A stretch of 64,000 nucleotides of DNA from Microbacterium sp. Clip185 (GCF_028743715.1 NZ_CP117996.1:1736001-1800000), one strand, 5' to 3'. Positions 8,854 through 18,893 are shown, counted from the stretch's first letter. Notes: a model not told the origin generated them from the letters alone. Numbers and translations: made by a program.

Positions 8854-9695
8854 GCGCCACCACTGCACCCGCCCCCGCGCGTCGCACCACCTCGACGGAC
8901 GGGTCGTACCGCCTCTCCTTCCCGCGCCTCGTACGAAGCGAGTCGCTCAAGCTCGTGACCCTGCGCTCCCCGTGGTGGTCGATCGCGATCGTGGCCGTGC
9001 TCTCGATCGGCTTCTCCCTGCTGATGGCGTGGGCGATCACGAGCTTCGACGGCGGACCGCAGGGCGACGACGGCTCGTTGGCCACGATGGTGATCCTCGC
9101 GCCCACGACCTTCACGATGCTCCTCGCCGTGATCCTCGGCGCCATCCAGGTCACCGGCGAATACTCGACCGGGATGATGCGCTCCACGCTGACGGCTGCG
9201 CCCGGACGACTCGGGTCGCTCTTCGCGAAGACCGTCGTGGTCGCCGGATTCGTGTTCGTGTCCAGCATCATCATCTTCGCCATCGCCGCCGTGGCGACAG
9301 CGCCGATCATGGCCCGCAAGGACCTCGGACTCGACTTCTCCAACCCGGAGGTCTCGTTGCTCCCGCTGCTGGCGGGCGCTCTCACCATGGCGGTCATCGC
9401 GATCATCGGCGTCGCGACCGGCTACATCCTCCGCAACGGACCGGGCGCCATCGCCCTCGGTGTGGGTCTCGTGTTCGTCCTGCCCATCGTCCCCGCCTTC
9501 TTCGCCGCCCTGCCGGGCTGGGAGTGGATCCAGGACGCCGCACGGTTCCTGCCCTCGAACGCGGGCCAGCTTCTGATGGGCACCGGCGGCGGCAGCAACC
9601 CGCTCGAGCCGTGGGCAGCGAGCCTGACCCTCGTGGTGTGGGTGGTCGCGGGCCTCGTCGGCGCGAGCGCCGTCCTGAAGAGCCGCGACGCGTAG
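8850..9695 (+). CDS. ABC-2 type exporter, permease subunit
   Basis: 281 residues starting MSATTAPAPARRTTSTDG, ATGA-coupled to the ATPase. After a cytoplasmic N-terminal stretch with RLVRSESLKLVTLRS, a motif common at the start of ABC-2 permeases, six hydrophobic segments can be picked out: WWSIAIVAVLSIGFSLLM, LATMVILAPTTFTMLLAVIL, VVVAGFVFVSSIIIFAIAAV, LLPLLAGALTMAVIAIIG, AIALGVGLVFVLPIVPAFF and SLTLVVWVVAGLVGASAVL. Forms the membrane part of the exporter. Its TAG stop doubles as the first three bases of the proposed -10 element of the following histidine kinase gene. Confidence 0.9.
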   Translation: MSATTAPAPARRTTSTDGSYRLSFPRLVRSESLKLVTLRSPWWSIAIVAVLSIGFSLLMAWAITSFDGGPQGDDGSLATMVILAPTTFTMLLAVILGAIQVTGEYSTGMMRSTLTAAPGRLGSLFAKTVVVAGFVFVSSIIIFAIAAVATAPIMARKDLGLDFSNPEVSLLPLLAGALTMAVIAIIGVATGYILRNGPGAIALGVGLVFVLPIVPAFFAALPGWEWIQDAARFLPSNAGQLLMGTGGGSNPLEPWAASLTLVVWVVAGLVGASAVLKSRDA

Positions 9696-9698
9696 AGT
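9693..9698 (+). promoter_or_regulatory. Leaderless -10 for the histidine kinase, overlapping the permease stop
   Basis: TAGAGT, whose TAG is the stop of the permease, followed by 7 bases and the ATG at 9706. Would let the two-component genes be transcribed separately from the exporter. Confidence 0.5.
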
Positions 9699-9705
9699 CG
9701 AGCGG

Positions 9706-10953
9706 ATGAGCAAGCGCGGTCGGGCCGTCGCCGGGGCGGAGAGCACTCCCCCCGACGACGGCCTGCTGCTGCCGCGACCTCCCGGCGCCATCCGCCGGTA
9801 CTGGTCGCGGCATCCGCGTTTCGCCGATGCGCTCGTCGCGTTCTTCGCCTTCGTGCTCTCCGGGCCGGGGCTGGTGGCTGCCGCACCCATGGACGCCCGT
9901 TGGGCGCCGTTCGGGATCGTCGTGTCTATCGCCGTGCCGGCGAGCACCGCGATCGCCCTGCTGTGGCGCCGGCGCTTCCCGGTCGCCGTCTTCCTCGTCG
10001 CCGCTGTCCCCTACCCCTTCGCGCCGTACCCCATGCTGCCCAGCGGTGTCGCCCTGGCGATCGCCGTGTACTCACTGTCGGTCTACCGCTCGAGTCGCGC
10101 CGCGTGGGCGAGCGCCGGCATCCTGAGCGGGGCCCTCGTCGTCTCGGGTCTCGTGCGCGTCGTGCTCGGCGAGAGCTGGTCGAGCGCGATCGGCGCGACC
10201 ATCGCCACCATGGTCATGCTCCTGATCGGGGCGCTCATCGGAGCGAACGTGGGCGGGCGCAAACGATACGTCGAAGCCCTCATCGAGCGCTCCCGTCAAC
10301 TCACGATCGAGCGCGATCAGCAGGCACAGCTCGCCACGGCGGCCGAACGCACGCGAATCGCGCGCGAGATGCACGACATCGTGTCGCACTCGCTCACGGT
10401 CATCGTGGCGCTCTCGGAGGGCGCGGCCGCCACCACCGACACCGAACGCGCGCGCTCCGCCGCACGCACCGCCGCGGACACCGCTCGCGGCGCCCTGACC
10501 GAGATGCGGGCGATGCTCGGCGTCCTGCGCACGGATGACACCGGTAGCGCTCCGCTCGCCCCCCTCACGGCCCCCTCGCCGCGCGAGGTCGTCGCCACGG
10601 CGCAGGGTGCCGGCTACCCCGTCGTTTTGCGCACGTCCGGCCGCACGGGCGCGTATGCGCCGACGACGGAGCTGGCGATCGGGCGCGTCGTGCAGGAGGG
10701 CATGACGAACGCCATGCGACATGCACCCCGTGCAACAGAGGCCGTCGTCGAGATCCGCGAGGATCCGGATGCGGTGCGCATCAGGATCACGAACGACGGT
10801 GTCCCGCCCGAACGCGCCGACGACAACCCAGGGTTCGGACTTCGCGGACTCACCGAACGCGTCGCCCACGCCGGCGGCACCCTGCGCACCCGACGCGGCG
10901 ACGGCACGTGGACCCTCGACGTCTGGCTTCCCACAGAGAAGGATCCCCGATGA
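9706..10953 (+). CDS. Two-component sensor histidine kinase (HisKA_3, NarL-partner type)
   Basis: 415 residues with six hydrophobic segments between about residues 43 and 185 and almost no extracellular domain, so it probably senses a membrane-associated signal (intramembrane-sensing style). The phosphoacceptor His is His223 in ARTRIAREMHDIVSHSLTV-type sequence (REMHD motif). The HATPase domain shows the N-box QEGMTNAMRHA and the G-box NPGFGLRGLTERV. This is the class that pairs with NarL/LuxR regulators, and the regulator gene follows with a 4-base ATGA overlap. Located directly after the ABC-2 exporter, which suggests that the pair controls it. Confidence 0.92.
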   Translation: MSKRGRAVAGAESTPPDDGLLLPRPPGAIRRYWSRHPRFADALVAFFAFVLSGPGLVAAAPMDARWAPFGIVVSIAVPASTAIALLWRRRFPVAVFLVAAVPYPFAPYPMLPSGVALAIAVYSLSVYRSSRAAWASAGILSGALVVSGLVRVVLGESWSSAIGATIATMVMLLIGALIGANVGGRKRYVEALIERSRQLTIERDQQAQLATAAERTRIAREMHDIVSHSLTVIVALSEGAAATTDTERARSAARTAADTARGALTEMRAMLGVLRTDDTGSAPLAPLTAPSPREVVATAQGAGYPVVLRTSGRTGAYAPTTELAIGRVVQEGMTNAMRHAPRATEAVVEIREDPDAVRIRITNDGVPPERADDNPGFGLRGLTERVAHAGGTLRTRRGDGTWTLDVWLPTEKDPR

Positions 10954-11636
10954 CCGACCCCATCCGCATCCTGCTCGTGGACGACCAGGAGCTCATTCGA
11001 CTCGGCTTCCGCATGGTGTTGGACGCCGAGGAGGATCTGCAGGTCGTCGGCGAGGCAGCTGACGGCGCTTCCGCCGTCACGGCCGTCGAGGCGCTGCAGC
11101 CCCACGTCGTGCTCATGGACGTGCGGATGCCGGGTGTCGACGGCATCACCGCCACCGAACGGATCGTCGCCGCTCACCCCGACGCCCGCATCCTCGTGCT
11201 CACCACCTTCGATCTCGACGAGTACGCGTTCGCAGCGCTGCGTGCGGGGGCGAGCGGCTTCCTCCTCAAGGACGCCCAGCGGCAGGAGCTCATCTCCGCG
11301 ATCCACGCGGTGCACCGGGGTGACGCAACGCTCTCGCCGCGCGTGACGCGCCGCATGATCGAGCTTTTGGGCACACCGCCTGTCCGCAACGCGGTACCCG
11401 ACCCGACCGAGACGCTGACCGAGAGAGAGCGCGAAGTGTTCCTCGCGATGGCGCAGGGCGCGACGAACGCCGAGATCGCTGCCGCACTGTTCCTGGGCGA
11501 GTCCACCGTCAAGACGCACGTCGGCCGCATCCTCGCCAAGCTCGGCGCGAGAGATCGCGTGCAGGCGGTCGTGATCGCCCACCGCGCGGGGCTCGTCGAC
11601 GGCGGCGCCCAGCTCGGTGAGAGCGGTGGTCGGTAG
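10950..11636 (+). CDS. NarL/FixJ-family response regulator
   Basis: 228 residues. Receiver domain at residues 5-120 with the acidic pair DD at 11-12, the phosphoacceptor Asp57 (HVVLMDVRMPG) and the conserved Lys in GFLLKDA. The C-terminal LuxR-type helix-turn-helix is clear: LTEREREVFLAMAQGATNAEI, then GESTVKTHVGRILAKL. Cognate partner of the preceding kinase. The TAG stop is contained in the likely -10 hexamer of the following mscS gene. Confidence 0.95.
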   Translation: MTDPIRILLVDDQELIRLGFRMVLDAEEDLQVVGEAADGASAVTAVEALQPHVVLMDVRMPGVDGITATERIVAAHPDARILVLTTFDLDEYAFAALRAGASGFLLKDAQRQELISAIHAVHRGDATLSPRVTRRMIELLGTPPVRNAVPDPTETLTEREREVFLAMAQGATNAEIAAALFLGESTVKTHVGRILAKLGARDRVQAVVIAHRAGLVDGGAQLGESGGR

Positions 11637-11639
11637 CAT
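11634..11639 (+). promoter_or_regulatory. Leaderless -10 for mscS, overlapping the regulator stop
   Basis: TAGCAT, whose TAG is the response regulator stop, followed by 7 bases and GTG at 11647. Confidence 0.5.
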
Positions 11640-11646
11640 CGAAAGG

Positions 11647-12813
11647 GTGACGCACACCTTCGTCTTCGACCCCAACGATCCCGCGTTCTGGCCGCGCATC
11701 GGGTCGTTCTTCACGACCGCCGGCTTCAAGGTGCTCGGCGTCCTCGCCATCGTCGTCGGCGCCATCATCGTGTCCTGGATCCTCCGCGGGGTGATCCACC
11801 GGGTCGTGGAGCGCATCGTCTCGGGTGCCAAGAGCAAGGCGCAGGTGACCGACACCCAGGCGCTCGATCGCTCCCCGCTCGCGGCCGTGCGTCTCGTGCA
11901 ACGCACCCGCACCCTGGGATCGATCCTGCAGAACATCGTCAACGTGACGATCGTCATCATCGGCATCATCCTGATCGTCAACACGATCGACTCGGGCATC
12001 CTGGGCTCCTTCGCACTTCTGACCGCGGCGATCGGTGCGGGACTCGGTTTCGGAGCGCAGAACATCGTCAAGGACGTGCTCAACGGCATTTTCATCGTCG
12101 CGGAGGACCAGGTGGGCATCGGCGACGTCGTCGATCTCGGGCTCGCGACGGGTGTCGTCGAGTACGTCAGCGTGCGCGTCACGCACGTGCGCGACGTCAA
12201 CGGAACGCTCTGGTACGTCCGCAACGGCGAGATCACCCGCATCGGCAACATGTCGCAGGGGTGGTCGCGGGTCATCATCGATCTCTCCGTCCCCGTCGAC
12301 GCCGATCTGGACGCGGTGGAGAAGGCGATGCTCGACGCCGCGAAGCAGCTCGCCAAGGACCCGAAGTGGCGCACCCGGATCATCGAACAGCCCGAGATCT
12401 GGGGACTCGAGTCCATCTCTGGCGATGCGCTGGTCATCCGACTGGTCATGAAGACCCGCTCGAACGCGAAGGACGACGTCGCGCGAGAGCTCCGTGTGCG
12501 CTTGAAGCGCGCGATGGACGCCATGGGAATCCAGCTTCCGCTGCTGAACTCGATCATGCTGAGCGGACTCGAGGGTGCCGGTCGCGTGCGCGGCGCGAAC
12601 CCTCCCCGCACGAAGCCGATCCCGGTTCCTGCCGACGAGCGTCCCGTGTGGCGCCCCAAGCGGACCGGGCGCGGTGCGCGCGCCGCGGCCGAAGCCGCAC
12701 CGCAGGGTGAGGCGACCACCCCCGCCGGAGGCGTCGAGCCACCGACCGATGACACGTCGGCCGCACCCCGTAAGCCCCGCAAACCCCGCACCCCGCCCGA
12801 GGAGTCCGCATGA
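11647..12813 (+). CDS. MscS-family mechanosensitive ion channel
   Basis: 388 residues from the GTG at 11647, selected because of the leaderless -10 at 11634; the frame is also open further upstream. Three hydrophobic segments are visible: GFKVLGVLAIVVGAIIVSWI, then ILQNIVNVTIVIIGIILIV, then the pore-lining helix with the Gly/Ala pattern AAIGAGLGFGAQNIVKDVLNG. The beta domain follows with GDVVDLGLATGVVEYVSVR. Opens under membrane tension to release solutes during osmotic downshock. The C-terminal 65 residues are Pro/Ala/Arg-rich and low complexity, probably disordered in the cytoplasm. Its stop overlaps the globin start (ATGA). Confidence 0.9.
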   Translation: MTHTFVFDPNDPAFWPRIGSFFTTAGFKVLGVLAIVVGAIIVSWILRGVIHRVVERIVSGAKSKAQVTDTQALDRSPLAAVRLVQRTRTLGSILQNIVNVTIVIIGIILIVNTIDSGILGSFALLTAAIGAGLGFGAQNIVKDVLNGIFIVAEDQVGIGDVVDLGLATGVVEYVSVRVTHVRDVNGTLWYVRNGEITRIGNMSQGWSRVIIDLSVPVDADLDAVEKAMLDAAKQLAKDPKWRTRIIEQPEIWGLESISGDALVIRLVMKTRSNAKDDVARELRVRLKRAMDAMGIQLPLLNSIMLSGLEGAGRVRGANPPRTKPIPVPADERPVWRPKRTGRGARAAAEAAPQGEATTPAGGVEPPTDDTSAAPRKPRKPRTPPEESA

Positions 12814-13268
12814 GCGAGCAGCCCGTCAGCTTCTACGAGCAGGTCGGCGGACACGACTTCTTCACTCGGCTCGTGGATGTCTTCTACGAGGGGATCGCCG
12901 ACGACGAGGTTCTGCGTCCCATGTATCCGGAGGCCGACCTCGGTCCCGCCAAAGTACGCATGCAGACCTTCCTCGAGCAGTACTGGGGCGGTCCGAGCAC
13001 GTACAGCGAACAGCGGGGACACCCGCGGCTGCGCATGCGTCACGCATCCTTCCACGTGAACCCGGACGCGCGGGACCGCTGGCTCTCCCACATGCGCCGG
13101 GCCGTGGACGTGTGCGAGCTGCCACCCCTGCTCGAGGCGACGCTGTGGGACTACCTGCAGCGCGCCGCGTATGCCATGGTGAACACGTTCGAGCCCGCAG
13201 GCATCGGGCCCGCGGCGGGGGCACGTCCCTCTCTGCCGGTCGACCCCGCGCCGACCACGAAGGAGTGA
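12810..13268 (+). CDS. glbO: Group II truncated haemoglobin
   Basis: 152 residues. SFYEQVGGHDFFTRLVDVFYEGIADDEVLRPMYPE matches the start of trHbO proteins, followed by the Phe-Leu-x-x-Tyr-Trp-Gly-Gly-Pro stretch (FLEQYWGGPSTYSEQRGHP) and the proximal His region RMRHASFHV. The Trp in DARDRWLSHM corresponds to the conserved TrpG8 of groups II and III. Binds haem and O2; roles proposed for relatives include oxygen handling and detoxification of reactive nitrogen or oxygen species. ATGA-coupled to mscS and 2 bases upstream of an FAD-dependent dehydrogenase. Confidence 0.93.
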   Translation: MSEQPVSFYEQVGGHDFFTRLVDVFYEGIADDEVLRPMYPEADLGPAKVRMQTFLEQYWGGPSTYSEQRGHPRLRMRHASFHVNPDARDRWLSHMRRAVDVCELPPLLEATLWDYLQRAAYAMVNTFEPAGIGPAAGARPSLPVDPAPTTKE

Positions 13269-13270
13269 GC

Positions 13271-14932
13271 GTGACCGCATCCCACCGCACCGATGTTCTT
13301 GTCGTGGGATGGGGGTTGGCAGGGCTCGTGGCGGCGTGCGAGGTCCTCCGCGCCGGCCGATCGGTGACGATCGTCGACCAGCAGCCGCGGGTGGACCTGG
13401 GCGGACAGGCGTGGTGGTCGTTCGGCGGACTGTTCCTCATCGACTCGCCCGAGCAGCGCCGCATGGGCATCAGGGACTCCCCTGATCTCGCCGAGCAGGA
13501 CTGGTTCGCCACCGCCGGCTTCGATCGGGCCGAGGACGAGTGGCCGGCGCAGTGGGCTCGGGCCTACCTCGACTTCGCGCACGGCGAGAAGCGCGCGTGG
13601 CTCCGCCAACGCGGGGTGTCGTTCTTTCCCGTGGTGGGTTGGGCGGAGCGCGGCGGGTACACGGCGACCGGTCCCGGTAACTCCGTTCCCCGCTTCCACA
13701 TCACGTGGGGCACGGGCCCTGGCCTGGTAGCTCCCTTCGCGGCGGCGATCGAGGAGGCCGAGGCGGCCGGAAGTCTGCGCATCCTCGCCCGCCATCGCGT
13801 CACCGAACTGGAGACGACCGACGGCGCGGTCACGGGGGCCCGGGGCGACGTGCTCGTTCCCGCCGACACATCGCGGGGACAAGCCACCCCACACGAGGTC
13901 GTGGGCGAGTTCACGATTGAGGCGCGAGCGACCATCGTCACCACCGGCGGCATCGGCGGCAATCATGCGCTGGTCCGCGAGCGCTGGCCGGACCGGCTGG
14001 GGTCCCCACCCCGCACGATGGTCGCCGGGGTTCCCGCCTACGTCGACGGCGCGATGCTCTCGGTCGCGGAGCGTGCGGGCGCGACGCTCATCGGGAGCGA
14101 CCGGATGTGGCACTACGTCGAAGGCCTGCAGAACTGGGACCCGATCTGGCCGCAGCACGGGATCCGCATCCTTCCCGGCCCCTCCTCGATCTGGCTGGAT
14201 GCGACCGGAAAGCGTCTGCCCGTACCGCTGTTCCCCGGCTTCGACACCCTCGGGACCCTGGCTCACCTGCGCGCCACCGGACACGACCATTCGTGGTTCG
14301 TCCTGTCCGAACGCATCGTCGAGAAGGAGTTCACCCTCTCCGGCAGCGAGCAGAACCCCGATCTCACGGGCAAAGACGTCTCACTGCTCGTGCGCTCACG
14401 GCTCGGGAGGGGCGCATCGGGCCCGGTGCGCGCGTTCCTCGAGAACGGCGCGGACTTCGTGCGAGCCGACCGGATAGAAGACCTGCTCGCGGGGATGCGA
14501 GCCCTGCCGGGCGGCGATGCGCTCGACCCCGAGCGGGCGCGGCGGGAGATCGAAGCCCGGGATCGCGAGATGGACAACCCGTTCACGAAGGACGCACAAG
14601 TGGCGATGCTGCGCTCCGCGCGCGCCTTCCGCGGCGACCGACTCGTGCGGACCGCCCGGCCGCACCGCATCCTGGACCGCGCGGGCGGCGGGCTGATCGC
14701 GGTCAAGCTCCACGTACTCACGCGCAAGTCCCTCGGTGGCATCCTCACCGACCTCGACTCCCGGGCGCTCGATGCGCAGGGAGCGCCGATCCCGGGGCTC
14801 TATGCCGCAGGCGAAGCCGCCGGTTTCGGTGGCGGCGGAGTGCATGGCTACCGCGCGCTGGAGGGCACCTTCCTCGGTGGTTGCCTCTTCTCCGGCCGCG
14901 CCGCGGGGAGGGCGGCTGGGCGCGCCGTCTGA
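13271..14932 (+). CDS. FAD-binding dehydrogenase (fumarate reductase/KstD-like flavoprotein)
   Basis: 553 residues from the GTG at 13271; AAGGAG in the end of the globin gene provides the ribosome-binding site. The N-terminal FAD fold is VLVVGWGLAGLVAACEVLRAG then VTIVDQQP; GGQAWWSFGGLFLID follows. Near the C-terminus GLYAAGEAAGFGGGGVHGYRALEG closes the flavin site and GGILTDLDSRAL matches the succinate dehydrogenase/fumarate reductase superfamily. The size and motif order fit the 'FAD-binding dehydrogenase' group related to 3-ketosteroid delta-1-dehydrogenase; the substrate is not determinable here. Last gene of the plus-strand run, almost abutting a convergent gene. Confidence 0.88.
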   Translation: MTASHRTDVLVVGWGLAGLVAACEVLRAGRSVTIVDQQPRVDLGGQAWWSFGGLFLIDSPEQRRMGIRDSPDLAEQDWFATAGFDRAEDEWPAQWARAYLDFAHGEKRAWLRQRGVSFFPVVGWAERGGYTATGPGNSVPRFHITWGTGPGLVAPFAAAIEEAEAAGSLRILARHRVTELETTDGAVTGARGDVLVPADTSRGQATPHEVVGEFTIEARATIVTTGGIGGNHALVRERWPDRLGSPPRTMVAGVPAYVDGAMLSVAERAGATLIGSDRMWHYVEGLQNWDPIWPQHGIRILPGPSSIWLDATGKRLPVPLFPGFDTLGTLAHLRATGHDHSWFVLSERIVEKEFTLSGSEQNPDLTGKDVSLLVRSRLGRGASGPVRAFLENGADFVRADRIEDLLAGMRALPGGDALDPERARREIEARDREMDNPFTKDAQVAMLRSARAFRGDRLVRTARPHRILDRAGGGLIAVKLHVLTRKSLGGILTDLDSRALDAQGAPIPGLYAAGEAAGFGGGGVHGYRALEGTFLGGCLFSGRAAGRAAGRAV

Positions 14933-14936
14933 GGCG

Positions 14937-15599
14937 TCACGCTCCCGTCGTACGTACCTCGGTCATTCCCGAGCGCGGCACGCGCACCAGGATGTGGCCC
15001 CGAGAGAGCGAGAGGCGCGCCCATCCCGGCGCAGTGAACACGCGAGCGTGCTCCTCACCGAGCACGAAGCCCATCGCGACAGCGCCGAAGGCCACGGCGC
15101 GCAGCTGTGAGCCCAGGGCCTCGTCCGGCTCTGCCCACACCCGCAGGCGAGCCGCGCGCACGATCTCCTCGCCCGGGTCGCTGGGCAGCGCGTCGGCGAC
15201 GGCCGCCATCCCCCACTGCGCGCGCGCGGCGAGTACGTCCGATGCGATGCGGCCCGACCGCTCCCACCCGGCACGCGGCGGGGTCACTCCCGTCCATGCG
15301 GGACGGACCGCCGTCTCGCCGAGATCGATCCCAGTGTCCGAGACGGCTGTCAGCTTGGCCGCGGGAACACTCAGGTCGCACTCGAGCTCGGGGTCGACGG
15401 GGAGCACGCGCATGGCCAGCACTGTGGGCGTCGCGTCGAGCAGGCCGCGCGATGCCAGCACCGCCGTCGTCATCGTCAGCACACCGCCTGCGCCGCGGAA
15501 GCGCACGGCCGCTTCGCGATCAAGCGCTCCCGCTCGTCCGGCGAAGGTCAGTGCGTCCGCCGCGGCCTCGCGATCGGGGAACAGGAGACGGGCAGACAC
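14937..15599 (-). CDS. Conserved hypothetical protein, 220 aa
   Basis: I do not recognise a named family. The GTG at 15599 (VSARLLFPDREAAAD) was chosen because a TAGTCT hexamer ends 7 bases upstream, consistent with a leaderless transcript; the frame extends far into tesB on the other strand, which is not credible. The product has no signal peptide or membrane helix and is rich in Ala, Arg and Val, with a central LDATPTVLAMRVLPVDPE segment. Divergently transcribed from tesB, sharing its promoter region, which hints at a link to acyl-CoA metabolism but proves nothing. Confidence 0.7.
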   Translation of the reverse strand: MSARLLFPDREAAADALTFAGRAGALDREAAVRFRGAGGVLTMTTAVLASRGLLDATPTVLAMRVLPVDPELECDLSVPAAKLTAVSDTGIDLGETAVRPAWTGVTPPRAGWERSGRIASDVLAARAQWGMAAVADALPSDPGEEIVRAARLRVWAEPDEALGSQLRAVAFGAVAMGFVLGEEHARVFTAPGWARLSLSRGHILVRVPRSGMTEVRTTGA

Positions 15600-15605
15600 C
15601 CCACC

Positions 15606-15612
15606 TAGACTA
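15606..15612. promoter_or_regulatory. Symmetric bidirectional -10 element (TAGACTA)
   Basis: On the plus strand 15606-15611 reads TAGACT, about 36 bases before the tesB GTG; on the minus strand 15612-15607 reads TAGTCT, 7 bases before the GTG of the divergent unknown gene. Five bases are shared by both hexamers. Confidence 0.55.
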
Positions 15613-15647
15613 ACAACGCGTGCATCCGGCGAGCCGAGGAGAAGCAA

Positions 15648-16553
15648 GTGACGACCAACGATGAACCCACCGGCGGACGCACGGAGAACGCGAGCGACCC
15701 GGTCGGCTCCCTCATCGAGGTCCTCTCGATCGCATCCAGCGACGCTCGCACAACGGAGGACATCTTCACGGGCACGTCGCACGCCATGCCCCTTGGACGC
15801 ATCTACGGCGGCCAGGTGCTCGGACAGTCGGTCGTCGCGGCATCCCGCACAGTCGCCGGGGACCGCCCCATCCACTCGATGCACGGGTACTTCCTGCGCC
15901 CGGGCGACTCCTCCCGCGGGCTGACGTTCTCGGTCGATCGCCTCCGCGACGGCCGCTCCTTCTCGGCACGCCGCACGCAGGCGTACCAGGAGGGCGTGCC
16001 GATCTTCTCGATGATCGCGTCGTTCCAGACGGACGATGCCGGTCTCGACCACGCCGAGCCGATGCCCGACGTGCCGGAGCCCGAGGCGCTCGTGCCGCAG
16101 GAGTCGGACCAGCTGCACCCCTTGTCGATGCGCAGCATCAGCGAGCTGCCCGTCGAGGTGCGTCATGTGCCGGGGACGCTCTTCGAGAGCGAGGCGGTGA
16201 CTCCCGAACCGCACCAGAGCGTGTGGATGCGGCTGCGCCGCCCTCTGCCCGCCGATCCGCTGCTGCACCGAGCGATGCTCGCCTACCTCTCGGACATGAC
16301 CATTCAGGAGTCGATCCTGCGCGCGCACGGACTCACGTGGCGTACGCCTCGCCTCAACGTGGCGAGCCTCGATCACGCGATGTGGTGGCACCGCCCCGCC
16401 GCCGTCGATGACTGGCTTCTGTACACGCAGGACTCCCCCAGCGCACGAGGTGGTCGCGGGCTTGCGACCGGTCGCATCTACACGCGCGACGGCCAGCTGG
16501 TCGCCAGCGTCGCGCAGGAGATCATGGTTCGCGTCCCTGCGCCGGACGCCTGA
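15648..16553 (+). CDS. tesB: Acyl-CoA thioesterase II
   Basis: 301 residues from the GTG at 15648, preceded by GAGGAGAAG at proper spacing. A double-hotdog TesB-type enzyme that hydrolyses acyl-CoA to free acid and CoA. Motifs include MPLGRIYGGQVLGQSVVAASRTV near residue 50, HSMHGYFLRPGD, LRDGRSFSARRTQAYQ and, in the second hotdog, DHAMWWHRP. These bear the Asp/Thr/Gln catalytic groups of TesB, with the Asp in the LDHAMWWH motif. Length is close to the E. coli enzyme (about 286). The transcript probably starts near 15618 from the shared promoter, giving a leader of about 30 bases. Confidence 0.92.
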   Translation: MTTNDEPTGGRTENASDPVGSLIEVLSIASSDARTTEDIFTGTSHAMPLGRIYGGQVLGQSVVAASRTVAGDRPIHSMHGYFLRPGDSSRGLTFSVDRLRDGRSFSARRTQAYQEGVPIFSMIASFQTDDAGLDHAEPMPDVPEPEALVPQESDQLHPLSMRSISELPVEVRHVPGTLFESEAVTPEPHQSVWMRLRRPLPADPLLHRAMLAYLSDMTIQESILRAHGLTWRTPRLNVASLDHAMWWHRPAAVDDWLLYTQDSPSARGGRGLATGRIYTRDGQLVASVAQEIMVRVPAPDA

Positions 16554-16563
16554 CCTCTCCCAC

Positions 16564-16634
16564 CGCGAGACTGCATTTCGCGCACGAGATCACGGGTAAA
16601 CCCCGTGATCTCGTGAAGGAGATGCAGTCTCGCG
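16564..16634. repeat. Nested palindrome (REP-like or bidirectional terminator)
   Basis: Two nested perfect inverted repeats: outer arms 16564-16576 and 16622-16634 (13 bp), inner arms 16583-16596 and 16602-16615 (14 bp), separated by 6-base internal loops with a 5-base top loop. It lies between convergent tesB and the next thioesterase gene, so it may terminate both. The complex structure also resembles dispersed palindromic repeats. Confidence 0.7.
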
Positions 16635-16652
16635 AGAAGAGGGAGGCGCGGG

Positions 16653-17141
16653 TCAGCGGCGGCGAGCGTAGGCGATGGGCGCGCCCAGGTACGGCTCCCA
16701 GGCCTCCCGCATCCGCTCGGTGAGTCGCATGGGCCGCCCTGTGGCGGCATCGACCGTGACGACCACGGCGGACGAGCGGGCGTACAGCGTCTGAGGCTGC
16801 TCGCCCGTCAGCGGGCTGAACACCTCGTAGCAGACCTCCATGCTGGATCCGCCGAGACTCCCGAACCACAGCTGCACATCGAGCGGCGCGCGCTGGTACG
16901 GCACCGGATGCAGGTACTCGATCTCCTGGCGCGCGATGAGAGTCAGCACACCGGCCGCGGCACCCGCAGGAACCACCGCCGTCGGGTACTGCGGCTCACC
17001 GTCGTCGGCCGCCCAGAACGCGCGCACGCGCGCCTCCTCGAGAAGCTTGAGCATCGAGGTGTTGTTGACGTGGTTGAACGCGTCGAGGTCTCCCCATCGC
17101 AGGTGGATGGGCACGTGCAGCCGGCGCTCGCCCTCGGTCAT
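16653..17141 (-). CDS. Acyl-CoA thioesterase, YbgC/4HBT hotdog family
   Basis: 162 residues from the ATG at 17141, with GGAGGAA 4-5 bases upstream. Single hotdog domain starting HLRWGDLDAFNHVNNTSMLKLLEEAR; the Asp of the WGDLDAFNHVNN motif is the catalytic residue in 4-hydroxybenzoyl-CoA thioesterase-type enzymes. Continues with EYLHPVPYQRAPLDVQLWFGSLG. Substrate unknown; acyl-CoA thioesterase is likely. It lies 63 bases downstream of ettA on the same strand and faces tesB across the palindrome, so two unrelated thioesterase types are adjacent. Confidence 0.85.
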   Translation of the reverse strand: MTEGERRLHVPIHLRWGDLDAFNHVNNTSMLKLLEEARVRAFWAADDGEPQYPTAVVPAGAAAGVLTLIARQEIEYLHPVPYQRAPLDVQLWFGSLGGSSMEVCYEVFSPLTGEQPQTLYARSSAVVVTVDAATGRPMRLTERMREAWEPYLGAPIAYARRR

Positions 17142-17204
17142 GGTTCCTCCCACTGCTCGAACGCACGATGCGGACCGCCCATGGTGGGCGATCCGCATCC
17201 GGCG

Positions 17205-18884
<1,680 letters not shown>

Positions 18885-18893
18885 ATCCGCTCC

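Noticed and set aside
10614..13280. An 888-codon minus-strand frame across the kinase, regulator, mscS and globin genes
   Set aside because: It spans four well-supported plus-strand genes and shows low-complexity translation; a by-product of GC-rich codons.
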